A DNA stretch of 64,000 bases from Clitoria ternatea. Its lineage: Eukaryota > Streptophyta > Magnoliopsida > Fabales > Fabaceae. The stretch lies in assembly GCA_037962975.1 (NCBI GenBank), contig CM075673.1:150556667-150620666 (forward strand), given 5' to 3'. The notes below the pieces were generated by a model. It was not told where the DNA came from. It saw only the letters and a program-made list of their open reading frames with translations, and did no database searches. This document shows positions 37,687 through 50,000 of the stretch, one piece after another. A program made the position numbers and the translations under genes. Position 1 is the stretch's first letter, and each line of letters begins with the position of its first letter.

Positions 37687-38313
37687 TAAACTGGTCTGAA
37701 CCGGGGTTTAAAATCTGGTGTGGGACCAGCAACAAATGTTCTTTGATTTAGTATTTTAGTACATTGGTCCAGTGGAGATTCGGTACTATAGCCTCTATTC
37801 CAGTAGGGAAATAGGGGACTTGGAGTCTTGGAGATCCTTCTCACCAAGCTTTCACGTTGACAGGGGCAAAAGCTGGTGTCACCTATGAATATTCTCCGAC
37901 GCCTAACTCCGTAATCAGAAATCGAATACCAGGTTCTCGAGCGTAAGTTTTAGAATGAGTTTAACGTACCAGTGTTATAGAAATATTTGTATTTATATGC
38001 ATGCATACGAAGAGTGCCAGAGTCCTTTAAGGTTGGGGGACAATTTGTACACTGTGTCAATACAATTCTGCAAGGATCTGACACATGACGTGGGTGCCTC
38101 CACGTCTTTCATGAACGTTTCCCCTACGGCTGTACCTTGTACTGTTTGTCGGGTGACACAAATGCTTTCCAACGTGTGTGGTGCTGACCTGGACTTTCCA
38201 GTATAGAAAGGTATCTAATACGGGTTATAGTCTGGAGGTCTACCTGTCACACCGATAGACGAGTGAAAACAGCTGAGATTACCTTTTTGTCCATACGTCG
38301 GTAGACTAGATCA
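37687..38313 (-). repeat. 5' LTR of the Tat derivative
   Basis: On the minus strand it starts TGATCTAGTC (compare TGATCCAGTC in the intact element) and ends GACCAGTTTA, 627 bp. The target-site copy AATAT follows at 38314-38318. Confidence 0.85.
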
Positions 38314-38880
38314 AATATTCTTAAATATGTATATATAAGCAAGTGATCTTGGATTCTTATACCGTACTTAAAGAAAAAAGTATTTTTCTTCTTAAAAAAA
38401 TATTTGAAATCTTGGTATGGGTTTTAATGGTGAATTTGATGATTAAGTTATAAACGTGAAAGTTAGCGTGATAAGTCTTAATCTTTGCATTTAAGGACAA
38501 CAGACTATCGACGTTGGGACCCTGCTTGGTGATTAAGAATAATGATGAGTTTAAAAGATTATGAGTATTAATGCATCATTGCATTGACTAGATATTGTAG
38601 GTTAGGTCGTGGCCATAAGCATACAGTAAAGGATACACTAGAGAACAAGTTTGTTCTAGTTTCAGTGAGGAGACCTTGGAGGTATCTCTGGGTTAGGCAT
38701 CCAATGGTTCGATGTAGCACTCGGTGCAGGATAATCTGTGGCAAGCTTGGGTTACCTTAACTAGGATGAGTGTATCTGAGGCCAGGTAGTTTTAGTTCTG
38801 ACCAAGTTGACCATGATGAACGTGGGGTTGGATCCATATTGTTTTGGACATGTGTGTCCTGTACCCGAATGATTGTGAGA
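38314..38880 (+). repeat. LTR A, continued after the Tat derivative
   Basis: This resumes the sequence cut at 34639. It has no gene signal. It is in turn interrupted at 38881 by another LTR start. Confidence 0.45.
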
Positions 38881-40846
38881 TGTAACATCCCAAATTTTAT
38901 ATGAACATTTAACTAAGAGAAATAAGTAAAAAATAATTATATGTGAAATGATTGATGACCTAAAAGTTTAGAAATGATTAAATTAGGAATTATTATGATT
39001 GTTCATAATTTATTGAAGCTAAATGAGCCAAAATTAATACCCGATTAAAATATGAGTGTCGAACCAAGTATCTCTGATTGAGATGCACTGGTAAGGGCTG
39101 TTAAGAATATCATTCTGAATCCAAATATAATTTTTAGATAAAATAATGAGCCCGAACAAAGATCCTGTTTATTTTAAAATGGAGAAGTTTTAAGTGATGG
39201 GTTAAAACTTAAATGAAAAACCTCATTCTCCTTCTCATTTTCTCGTGGCTTTTTCCTCTCCCTAGGCTATTGCATTTTTTTTCTCTCCTCTTCTCTCTTC
39301 TCATCATCCTCATTCACCTCTTCTTCTCCAAAAACCTAGACAAGGTTTTGTGCACTTCCTCTTTCATTTTCAAAATTCTCCATTGAGCTTAAAGGAGATG
39401 GTGTTGACTTGAAGCTCTCCCTCTCCATTCCATTTTCGTCACCTTCCCTTTCCCTCTTGGAAGCTTACTTGTTTGTTGGCTTGAGGTAAGTTCCTCACCC
39501 TTTTTGTTGAGCTTATGCCCTAGGTTATGGGTTCTTGTTATTGGGAGAATGTTTTAATGCATATGGGTTGTTGGGTGAACCATTAAATATGCAAAACCCT
39601 TATGTGGGGTGTCTTAAATATCATATATATGAGGTATGGTGATGGTATATGGTGATGGCAATTAATGTAATGGTGGAAACTATAAGCATTTATGATGGTT
39701 GTTGGGTTTTTGATAAAACCCTAACCCTTGATTTTGGGGGAAATGTAAAATATGAGTGGAATGAACATTTATTGGTGTTGGGGAATGTTATTAATAAAAA
39801 GAGATGGCTAATGAAGATGGTTGGTAAATTATTAATGATGGGTAATAACCCTTAACGATGGTTGATGATTAATAATAGTGGTTGGAAGCCATTAATGAGG
39901 AAACCCACTAAGGGTGTTGGGTGTGAAATTGATATGTGCGAAAAACTTAATTTTTATGTTGTTACCCCTTAAATATAATGAATTTTGGTTAAAGGGAAGG
40001 AATTCCTGAAACCTAAGAAAATAAGGGAATGAAACCCATGGCAAGTTACAATGATAAGACTCATGTATATACATTAGTTGTGTGTAAGAATTGAAAGTGA
40101 TATTGAATGAGTTATTGATGTGGTCCTACAATTATTTAATGCAGGGTTTGATAACTCTAGCGGCACGGGACCATTTAACTCGAGAGAGTACTTCTCTTGA
40201 GGTAGGAGAGGAGTATATTTTCTAAATGCATGATTCAATTTATCTTGATAATGTATATATCAATGCATATTTGCATGTTTCTTGTATGGATATACTACCT
40301 CTACGTGTGCTATCAATTGAGATTGATTCCATAATTGATGGTTGAATTTAGATTGGCACATTTGGTGTGAGCATGAATTTTAAAGTATGATTGTTGGCAT
40401 TGCTTTATGATTCCTATGTGTGGATTGATATTAATATAAATCCTTAGCTATTGTGTTGTGAATGATATGCCTTAGATGACTTTGGTGTTGGTTGTACACC
40501 ATTAACTATGATGTTAAGTGTGAATTATAACCCCAAGTGAGCGGGTAAGGAGTGCTGGTAAAGCTAAGGCTAGCATGTGCATTGTTGCATTCATGGCATG
40601 CATGACATTGCATTTATATGTGGTTGCAATCACAAAATATATATCAAAACAAAGGTCATACGGGACTATGAAAGGGAGTACCCCTGCATAGGGAAAACCA
40701 ATATGTGAACAAACAAATGTGGTTGCGATCATAAGTGTATTGACATGATAAAGGTCTTGCGGGACTATGAGAAAGAGGATCCTTGCGGGGGGACTTGTAT
40801 TTGAGTGCTCCTCAATGGTTGCGATCACTTGATATATGGAGATGAT
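38881..40846 (+). repeat. Partial LTR (LTR B) of another chromovirus-type Gypsy element
   Basis: It starts TGTAACATCCC. Like LTR A it has a pyrimidine-rich leader (39215-39480) ending at a consensus splice-donor-like sequence (gcttgag|gtaagt, about 39478-39490). It ends where the Athila LTR begins at 40847. Three imperfect copies of a ggttgcaatcac/ggttgcgatca unit occur at 40622-40830. No gene is supported. Confidence 0.5.
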
Positions 40847-42246
40847 TGATAGCCAACCACAAGCGCACAGGGTATCGCAGTAACAAAAATATCGTTCCCA
40901 CAGAGATTGTGCCCAATTACTAGTTTTACGATGGTTCGATTATCAAATACCCCAATATGCACACTTATCAAATACCTCAAACTAAAATATTGCTTGTCCT
41001 TATGCAATCACTGTATTCATACAAATAAACAATGAAGAATAGCAAAACCAAACAAACTTGAGGAATCTGTGTTTATATATTTATTTTTTTATTTTTTAAT
41101 GATTGAATAGACTACCAGAATAAGACCCAACCAAATAATTAGACCATGCTTACTAAGATTGGACTACGGGTACTCGCTCTCACTTCTCACTCAGTGTATA
41201 TGCTTGTGTTTCAATCTACTCATACCACAACATCCTAGACACTACCATAAGCTTGGCAATTGACCGCAGTCTCCACAGTTATCAAGAAAACATGCATTGG
41301 TCTAAAGGTCTTTCAAACGGTTATAACGTGGCCAGGGGATTCACAACATGAGAATGGAAACCAAGAAAAGGGAAATACAAAGGGCTTAAGTCTTTGAGAA
41401 GAGTAATATCACAAGGCAAACCTCAATCAAATACCTTTTATACATTCAAAAGCTATAAGGAATATGATTCATTTATTTTTATTATTGATTTGATTCACCA
41501 TTTTTTTAAAAATTTGAAATCAACTCTTTATTTTACACTCACTAATACCATTTTTCTCTTTTTTTTCTTTGAATCACCGACCCCAAACTATCATGATTTT
41601 TGTTTCTCAAATATTTTTTTTCAAACCTCATTTGTTTGCCTTACTTGCCTCTTCTATATATAAATCATAAACTATCATATCTTGAGGCTTTGAAAGAATG
41701 AATATATCATTTCATGGCTTAAGAAAGGGCAACTAGTGGATCATGCATTTTATAAATTCTGAGGCTTAAAGAAACAAAACATAATGTGCCTTTTTCATCC
41801 CAAGCATGCGTTTACAAACCATTTTGAAATGGTTAAGAGCCAAGTTCTAGAGTTCCTAAAGGTGTGTGTGAATCACTCAAAGAAGGAAATACGGGTAATT
41901 AAAAAAAATTTATAAGATGATCACCCTTTTTGGCTCAAAAGCTCACAATGGTAATTAGCCAAATCAGAGAAAACATAGCATCATGAAGATGAATTATTCT
42001 GGAAAAACTAGCAATCATATTTATTTTTATTTTTATTTTTATTTATTTTATTGAGATTCCAATAAGTTATGTTCAGGATCTAGTCGTTCTAAATCATTCG
42101 TCATACAAACAACAGTAATTGCAATCTGGCAATCAATGCTATCCTATGACACGTAAACAAAACACAACTCAATCATGTAAATGAACAAGAAGAGAAACAA
42201 AAACAAAGCATAAACAAGAACAAAGTAGAGTTAAACTTTTGTGTAC
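40847..42246 (-). repeat. 3' LTR of the second Athila-like element
   Basis: On the minus strand the LTR ends ...CTGTGGGAACG...GGTTGGCTATCA, the classic Athila LTR end. It begins at about 42246 after a polypurine region (gtttggggtggtggg, on the plus strand 42246-42260). The length is about 1.4 kb. The left boundary is firm and the right boundary is accurate to a few bases. Confidence 0.7.
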
Positions 42247-43493
42247 CCACCACCCCAAACTAGTGACAGACATTATCCTCAATGTCTAGAACAGAGTGAA
42301 ATAGGACACAAAAACGTAATTGGTACCTGTTATGGAGAAGGAGAGGGAAAATGACCCTGTTGGGTATGTTAGTCATACATGGCATCAAGCCGGTCAGAAA
42401 TGTGATCAAGTCAGGCTCCCTGAGGGATTTTCTCAGCAGACATTTGCTGAAGTAACGTATACATCTGACGTATGGAAAGTGGATGTTCCTTACGTGTATG
42501 AGATGACTCAGCCTGCTTTGAAGGCTCAGTCAGTAAGGGCATCTCGATGGAAAGTGAAGTGTGGCCATCTGTATCTACAAAAAGATGTCTTGCCTTCCAA
42601 ACTAGTGAAAGTAGGATCAGACAAGGGGTGAGGAACAAGTAATCCAGATATAACTAAAAAGTACACATTATGTTCCTTAAAAATCATCCCCATATGAATC
42701 AATTCAGACATGTCAACCCTCCTGGGTTGATGAATGAGAGTATCTTAGCCCAAATCTATGCCCACATTTCTTGCAATGAGGTTAATGTAGCCAGCAATAA
42801 CAATCTTACCATAGCTGGCATTGCCAACTCGAGAGAATTGGCTACATAACCACTTGGTAGAATCAATGTAAGTATTATAGAGCATAGAATAGAGAAAAAA
42901 TACCTCAGGTTGACACATAATACCTGGACTATCATATCGCCCAAAAATGGACCGGGCCATGAACCGCTGTAGGTAACGGAAAATGAGGTGATGAATGGTG
43001 GAAGCTTTGAAAGTGGAAGTATCATAATGTCATTTATGGGAGATCAGAGCCCAAAAATACCTGAAATTGAACTCCCTTGGGATGCTAGCAACACCCTCTG
43101 GAGGAAAATTGTAAATAGTAGCCATTTCATCCAAATTTAACCTAAAATTGGTATTATTAAGTCTGAAAGAAAGTTCCCACCGGGTCCAGCTTGACACCTA
43201 TTTACTTCCACAAAACTTAGAAATTCTATAGATGTGCGCTCATATGTGGGTTCAAATAAATCAATGAAAGAATCTCACCCCACATTTTAACACATGCATA
43301 AAATATCCTAAAAAATTCCTAGTTCCATTAAGGTGTCTTTGCAGAAAAATCTAGAAGGGATAATTTCCCTCTTCAACAATGACTCCAACCTCATATTTTG
43401 CCCCTCCGATGGGCACTCAATATCATCAAGATCAGAATAGTTAGAAGACTTACCTTTAGTCTTCCTTTTCTTGGAGGAAACCTTAGGTGCCAT
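42247..43493 (-). pseudogene. Athila-like ORF downstream of pol (ORF1/env position), decayed
   Basis: The minus-strand ATG at 43493 opens MAPKVSSKKRKTKGKSS, the usual basic start of this Athila protein. The similarity is then broken by stops and continues in pieces at 43025-42756 and 42638-42411, the last with QMYTLLQQMSAE, a C-terminal coiled-coil-like segment. Its function in the family is not established. The spacing to the LTR (about 150 bp) with a cattgaggataatgtc motif (about 42265-42285) fits Athila. Confidence 0.55.
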
Positions 43494-44930
43494 GGTGCTA
43501 GGATGGAGTTTGGAAATGGACTATGCAAACCATAAAAAGGAGGTTAGAATGTATTTAATTCAAAGCTCCAAATTTGCATCAAACACAAGAATAACACATA
43601 TGTGGTGACACACATTCATGGTATCTATGAGGGGGAATTATACCTATAGGAACAAATAGATACAATGAAATGTGAACTAGACCAAATGCACACCCAAACT
43701 ATGCAAAAATTCATTTACCAATTCTCTTAGGCATTTAAGCAAACGCTTGGTGTGCACCAAAGAAATAAACTCTAAATGTCACATTCTTATCAATAAGATC
43801 ATCTCATTATATTCAACATCTCAATCAAGTGTCCAAATGCAAGAAAGAAATATCAAACATGGTTCCAATCACAATCAATAATCACTAAATGTAAAAGAAA
43901 CACAAGTGGGGTTCATAACAAAGGATGAACATCAAGCATAGTTCAAAAAGTATTTAATCATACCTACTTGATTTCTAAACATTTCTAGGTATCACAAAGC
44001 ATGTAGGGAAAGATTAAATGAATCAATTTTAACAATGCCACACAAAATCCCTAATTTTTAAGAAACCCCAAAAACCAAATGAGAAACCCAAAATGATGAG
44101 AGAGTGAATAAATGCTTACTTGATTTGGTTAAGAAAGATGTTGCGAGTAGCAAGAGGATGATGATGGGAAATGATTTGAGAAGAAATTGGGTTTATAAAG
44201 TAAATGGAACTACCAAGAACATGTATAAAAGGGGAACATGAGCGTGTGGCATTAAAAAATCAGGTTTTTTCACCACGTGGGGCCGAACCACGTCTAGTGG
44301 TTATAACCATGGCCCGTGGATGTTCTGTTTTGGGCCAAAAATCTTGCACACAAAAGGAAAAGGGTCCCCTGTTGGCAACCACGGCCAGTGGTTGTAACCA
44401 CGACCAATGGTTGCTTCTGCTTTGTGCCAAAATTTCACGTAATTGAGGGGGAACTTACTGGGCCTAACCACGACCCGTGGTTGGCACTGTTTTGTGCCCA
44501 GAAAAATAACTTAGTGCGTGGGAAAAATTTGAGTCCAACCACTGCCAGTGGTTGGCACTGTTTTGCACCCAGAAAACACTTAGACATTTCATGTAAATTT
44601 TTGGGACAAACCACAACCTATGGTTAGCACTGGTTTGTGGCACAATTCAAGTGCAAAGCACCAAGTAAGGCACATATTCATTTGAGGAAAATCAAGACAT
44701 GCATCATGAAAATCCAAAAAGTATGCCTACTCCATAATTTACCAAATCATCAAGCTCTTTTGTTTATGTGTTTCTCCTTTTATTTGATTTTTTATTTTTA
44801 ATTTTTGAAACATGCAATGAAAACATGAAGATAGAAAAAATCATGGGTTTACCTCCCCACCAGTGCTTAGTTTAATGTCTTCAGTCGGACGCTTTGCACC
44901 ATTTGGAATCAAGAATCCGATACATCAAGC
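43494..44930 (-). other. Pol-to-ORF spacer of the second Athila-like element
   Basis: This 1.4-kb stretch has no believable gene. Its notable content is a cluster of ccacggccagtggt-type palindromes (44275-44636). Plus-strand open frames at 44204-44627 run through that cluster and are repeat-driven. Confidence 0.6.
44275..44636. repeat. Cluster of AACCACGGCCGTGGTT-type palindromes
   Basis: Eight or so exact or degenerate copies of an accac-(g/c)-(a/c)cc-(c/a)gtggt dyad occur. Several are followed by a shared ggcactgttttgtgcccagaaaa segment, so the unit is partly tandem with a 60-80 bp period. Confidence 0.8.
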
Positions 44931-46151
44931 AAGTCTAACGCACTTGCTTGTTGTATTAGTTCACTTGTCAAGTAGCGCTTAAGTCTTTGTCCATTTACTT
45001 TAAATGGACCAGACTTTTTGCTCTATAACTCGACAACTCCAAAGGGAAAGACCTTTGTTACCTTAAATGGCCCCGACCACTGGGATCTCAACTTACCAGG
45101 GAAAAGCCTCAAACGGGAGTTAAAAAGTAAAACCATATCACCTGGATTGAATGTCCTCCGAAGGATGTAACGATCATGCTATAGCTTAGTCTTCTCTTTG
45201 TAAATTTAGGCATTTTCATATGCATCCAAATAGAGCTCTTCCAGCTCGTTTAACTGCCCAAAAAGATTTATATTCAAGCTCCACAGGCAAATGACAAGGC
45301 TTCACATATACTAGCTTAAAAGGTGTGGTTCCAATGGGAGTTTATATGCGGTTTGGTACGCCCTTAAGGAATCGTCTAATTTAATAGACCAATCCTTACG
45401 GGACGTATTAACCACTTTTTGGAGAATGTTTTTGATCTCCCGATTGGATACCTTAACTTGTCCATTAGTTTGAGGGTGATAAGGTGTAGCAACCTTATGC
45501 CTCACTCCATATTTTTTCCAGAGGGTCTGAAAAGCTTTCTCAATAAAATGAGACCCTCCATCACTTATTATAAATTTAGGGACCCCAAACCTTGGAAAGA
45601 TTATCTTTTTGAAAAGCTTAATAACAGTCTTGGCATCTGAATAAGGTAAAGCAATGGTTTCCACCCATTTAGACACATAGTCGACTACTATAAAGATAAA
45701 ATGATTTCCAAAGGAAGAGGGAAAAGGTCCCATGAAATGAACACCCCATACATCAAACAGTTCAACCTTTAAAATATTATTCAATGGCATTTCATGCCTC
45801 TTACTGATATTACTTGTTCTTTGGCATGAATCGCAAGTTAGGACATACTTAGGCACATCTTTGAAAAGGTGTGGCCAGTAAAATCCAGCTTGTAGTACCT
45901 TCGAGTCTGTTTTAGAGGTGCTCATGTGGCCTCTACAAGAAAGAGAATGACAATGGTCCAGGATGGCATAGACTTCATCTTCCGGAAGACACCTCCTAAT
46001 CAAACCATCTGCACATTGTTTGAAGATGAGGGGTTCATCCCAATAATAGTGCCTGACATCTGCAACAAACTTTTTCTTCTGCTGAAAACCAAGGTTAGGT
46101 AATGCCACATGCAAGAAAATTAACAAAATCTACATACCATGGAACCTGTTG
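44931..46151 (-). pseudogene. Athila-like integrase, mostly open but catalytically altered
   Basis: A 271-codon open frame (46126-45311) covers the end of RNase H/linker, the zinc-binding region (HCHSLSCRGHMS...CDSCQ) and the integrase core. The frame is long, but active-site residues are changed. The first Asp of the usual GIDFMGPFP is His (GVHFMGPFP), and the Glu of NGQAEVSNRE is Lys (NGQVKVSNRE); FIISDGGSHF is kept. The C-terminal part continues in broken form to about 44930 (CHLPVELEYKS near 45270). Upstream, the gene is interrupted by the Tat insertion and continues at 57976. Confidence 0.85.
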
Positions 46152-46156
46152 GGTAC
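46152..46156. repeat. Left target-site duplication GGTAC of the Tat element
   Basis: The bases ggtac lie directly before the 5' LTR and recur directly after the 3' LTR at 57971-57975. Confidence 0.95.
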
Positions 46157-46960
46157 TGATCCAGTCTGGATACCGGCCCCCATTCTTGTGACGTCAGACT
46201 GACCTCATATAAGGAAAACCGGTGTCTTGGTTCAACGTTACCACACCGGATATCCGATGTCTGGCCGTCCGTCCTCACATCACGACTGCATCATTTATTT
46301 TCTCCATAACGGTTCTATGATCATTTTCACAGGACATTTATATAACTATTGGCTTTTCAGTCACAGCAAGATAAGAGTCCCTAATAACTTATCAGCGAAG
46401 ACACTGTTTGTAGCAAAATATGTCACGTCAATAGCCTCAGAAAGCAAGTGGATGTGTCAGCAGATTATGCGGAAAAGGTGATTATCCTCCCCTCTTCCTA
46501 GAGGATCGTACTCTGATAATTGACCTACCCTTCTGACACATTCTGAAAGTTGAGCTACCCTGATTGACATAATATACACGCTATCAGAGCTAAGGGACCC
46601 ACCTGTATCCAACGACTTATTTTCTGACGTGCAACTATAAGAAGCATATTTCAATACACATGCATGGTATCGTTGTTCTATCTCATACTTTTACTGTTAC
46701 TTCGCTTGAGCATTCACTGAGTTCTTACACTCTTCTAACTTGAGCGTCGGAGAATCTTCGCAGGTGGCACCACCTTTCGCCCCCCTACAACGTGAAATGT
46801 TGGTGTGAAGGATCTCCAGGACAACAAGACCGGCTTCTCCCACTGAGAGACCGGATTAATACATCGGATATACACTGCTCCGGTGTGCAAACCCTAGAAA
46901 CACCTATACTCTTCTGGCTGGTCCCACACCGGATCCTAGACCCCGGTCCAGACCAGTTCA
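46157..46960 (+). repeat. 5' LTR of the Tat element
   Basis: It starts TGATCCAGTC and ends GACCAGTTCA. A TATA-like ctataagaag lies at about 46635-46644, in a position suitable for the U3 promoter. Related but diverged LTRs flank the derivative at 34640-38313. Confidence 0.95.
46636..46642 (+). promoter_or_regulatory. Possible TATA box of the Tat LTR
   Basis: The sequence tataaga within gcaactataagaagc lies about 320 bp before the LTR end and is identical in both LTRs. Similarity to a plant TATA box is the only evidence. Confidence 0.35.
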
Positions 46961-46980
46961 TTGGCACGCCCGGTGGGACT
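46961..46980 (+). other. Primer-binding region of the Tat element
   Basis: The bases ttggcacgcccggtgggact directly follow the 5' LTR and are almost identical in the Tat derivative (37663-37686). The tRNA partner was not determined. Confidence 0.7.
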
Positions 46981-47022
46981 CGTTAGAGTTATTCCCATTT
47001 TCGCAGAAGTTTGGTTGTCACG

Positions 47023-50000
47023 ATGGAAGGTGATGGGAGAGATTTCGTGGATGGTCACGTGGAGGATGTGACCCATCAGCAGACTGGAAGGAGACTCGTC
47101 TTTGAGTCCCCTGTAACTCAAACCCGGAGGATGGTGCAAGTGCAAACGCCTGACCCTCGCGATGAGGTTATCAGGCAACTCAGGGAGGAGCTGATGGAGT
47201 TGAAGCGGGAGAGAGGAGGAGCTGGGGACAGGGCAGCGTCCCATGCAGAGGATGCTCATCATGTATCAGCGAGGGATAGATCTACAACCCTCCAGTATTC
47301 GAAGATCCCCACGTTTGAAGAGAGGGAGCAGACGCAGGACTCTGGTGATAGAGTCAGTACCAGGAGAAGAGAGCAGGCGATGGTGACTTCAGGGACGTAC
47401 AAGCTCAGTGTCCCTTTCTCAAGAAGGCTGATGAGCATTATCATCCCAAAACATTTGCAAACAACTCAGCCACTGTCGATAGGGAAGTATAATGGAGAAA
47501 CTGATCCCACTAAGCATTTGGATGCTTACGTATATGAAGCTATGTATTTGGGAGCAGATGAAGATGTTATGTGCAGGATGTTCCCAAGGACGTTGACAGA
47601 GGAGGCTCTCAGTTGGTTTAAAAGCTTACCCTCAGGATCTATAGACTCTTGGGAGGAAATGACTGCTGCATTTGAAAGCCATTTTGTCATCTCTAGGGAT
47701 ATCCCAAGAACTTCTCACACCCTGGCCCAGATAAGGCAGGGAGAAACTGAAACTCTTAAGGAGTTCTTGAAAAGATTTTATAAGGAGGCAGCGTTGGTCC
47801 CCAACCTCACGGAGGCCATACAACTCTATATTGTGGTGGAGGCTCTTCAGCCTGGCTCAGCCTTTGCCCTATCTTTGGCAAAGAGCCCCCCAACAACCTT
47901 CGAGGAGTTTCAAAGGAAAGCTTCCAAGTACGTGGGCATAGAGATGCATCTAGAGGCAACTGCAACAAGAATGAAGCCTTCTGCACCCACTCAGCAGCCA
48001 CGAAGAGAAAAGGAGAGAGTGAGGCCTGAGAAGTATGCCTTTAGAGAAGACTTTGTGAACGCTCGTCAGTATCCACGAGATAGGCGTGTATCATCGTTCG
48101 ACAACTATGCTTCGTTGAACACCAGGCATTCACAAATCATGAGGGAGGTTGGTTGGCCAACTTTGAACGTCTTTGGTATAAGGAAGCCAGCCCCAGTCAA
48201 GAGGGGTGGTAACCCACGTAAGTACTGCACTTTCCATGAACAAACAGGGCACAATACTAATGAGTGCAAAGCGTTAAAAAACACGGTGGAAACTCTTCTT
48301 CGGGAAGGAAAGCTGAAGCAGTATTTGTTTAAGGAGAAATCTGTGGACGAGCCTCAGAGGATGGAGAAAAGGAATAGAGATCCTGATGACGAAGATGATA
48401 ATACGCGCAACCCAGCAAGGAAGTTCACTGCAGCTGAGAAGCAGAAGGGAGTAGTGATTGCTGAAGGTGCCCAACAAAATAACATGCCCCAGCAGCAGAG
48501 GCAGGGCAGACGAGAAGTGATTGAAATGATAGCTGGAGGATTTACGGGAGGAGGTGCATCAATCACAGCACGGAAGAATCACCACAGGATGATTCTGTCC
48601 GTCCAGGGCAAACCGAGGGATAACCGCCCTTTCAGGGACGGTATGACAGCCCCGACGGTGTCATTTACTGATGATGACTTTGGCCCAACAATTCCAGGGA
48701 GTGATGATGCGGTAGTTATCGTGGCAGTCATAGCCAACAAGGATGTCAAGAGGATCCTCGTCGATCAGGGAAGTTCTTGTGACGTTATCTTTTATAATTG
48801 TTTCGAACGAATGGGTTTCAATGATGCAGATTTACAACCCTACACACAAGAACTCACAGCGTTTAATGGAGCCAAGCAACCCACCAAGGGGTACCTTGAC
48901 ACTTTGATTTCTTTTGAAGGGGAGCCTGGTGCGAGAACGGTCAAGTCAAGAATTCTGGTGATTGACGTGGAATCTCCTTACAACGGTATCATAGGCCGTC
49001 CCACACTGAATGCGATGGAAGCAATTGTATCCACTCCTCATCTCTTGATCAAATTCATTGACAAGGATAACGGTGTGTCCTCTCTCCGCGGTGATCAGGA
49101 GATGGCTCGATATTGTTATAACCTGAGCCTCAACATGGTTAAGTTGGAAGCGTTCAATAAGAAGAGGAAGCTGAACGACGGAGGAACAGCGGCAGGGTCT
49201 GTCAGTCTCATTGACCTGGACCCCAGAGCAGAATTGAAGATTGATCCACTCAATCCCTCTAAGCCTACACCGGATGGTGGTTCCAGGGATGTTGTATTAG
49301 GGGATTCCCCAGAGAAGGTCACGCACATAAATGATAAGCTGGAGTTTGCTATGGAGCAGCGCTTATTAACCCTTCTGCAGGAGTTCAAAGACCTTTTCGC
49401 ATGGACAGCAGCAGACATGCCTGGAATGGACCCTGATTTCTGTTGCCACAAGCTTGCAGTGTACCCCGAAACAAGACCGGTGGCCCAGAAGAAGAGGAGG
49501 TTGGGACCGGAGAAGCAGAGGGCGGCTTGTGAGCAGACAGAGGAGTTGTTGAAAGCAGGTTTTATAAGGGAGATACGCTATTCATCTTGGCTTTCTAATG
49601 TGGTCATGGTGCAGAAGGCTAATGGCAAATGGAGAATGTGTACAGATTATGTGGATCTTAACCGTTGCTGCCCTAAAGATCCATATCCCCTGCCTAACAT
49701 CGATCGCATGGTGGATGATTCATCTGGTTACCAATACCTCAGTTTCATGGATGCCTATTCGGGGTATAACCAGATTCCGATGTGGGAGGGAGACCAGGAG
49801 AAAACTGCCTTCATCAATGACCACGGTGTTTTTTGCTACACTGTCATGCCTTTTGGATTGAAGAACGCCGACGCTACCTATCAACGCATGATTAATAAAG
49901 TCTTTGAAGGGATGCATACAAGGCTGGTCGAAGTTTATATTGATGATATTATAGCCAAAACGCCCGTTGGAGGAGACCACATTGAAGATCTGCGCCAAGT

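Larger units (their letters stand above)
34640..38313 (-). mobile_element. Non-autonomous Tat-lineage derivative lacking RT, RNase H and integrase
   Basis: This 3.7-kb minus-strand element has LTRs at both ends, a 5-bp duplication AATAT, a primer-binding site, and gag plus protease sequence closely related to the young Tat element at 46157-57970. The reading frame stops being Tat gag-pol just after the LFTWT residues (about 35240) and runs straight into the 3' LTR. About 8 kb (RT, RNase H, integrase, the 3' region with the antisense gene, and the polypurine tract) are therefore missing. The LTRs differ at many sites, so it is old. Confidence 0.85.

Noticed and set aside
42320..42631. Plus-strand open frame of 103 codons.
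   Set aside because: It lies opposite the Athila downstream ORF, whose minus-strand similarity is better supported.
44204..44627. Plus-strand open frames with repeated Cys/Trp motifs, resembling a repeat protein.
   Set aside because: They run through the accacggccgtggt repeat cluster in a non-coding spacer, and the periodicity comes from the DNA repeat.
47011..47022. Start of gag-pol at 47011.
   Set aside because: The codon there is TTG; the first ATG in the frame is at 47023, which aligns with the start in the related derivative.
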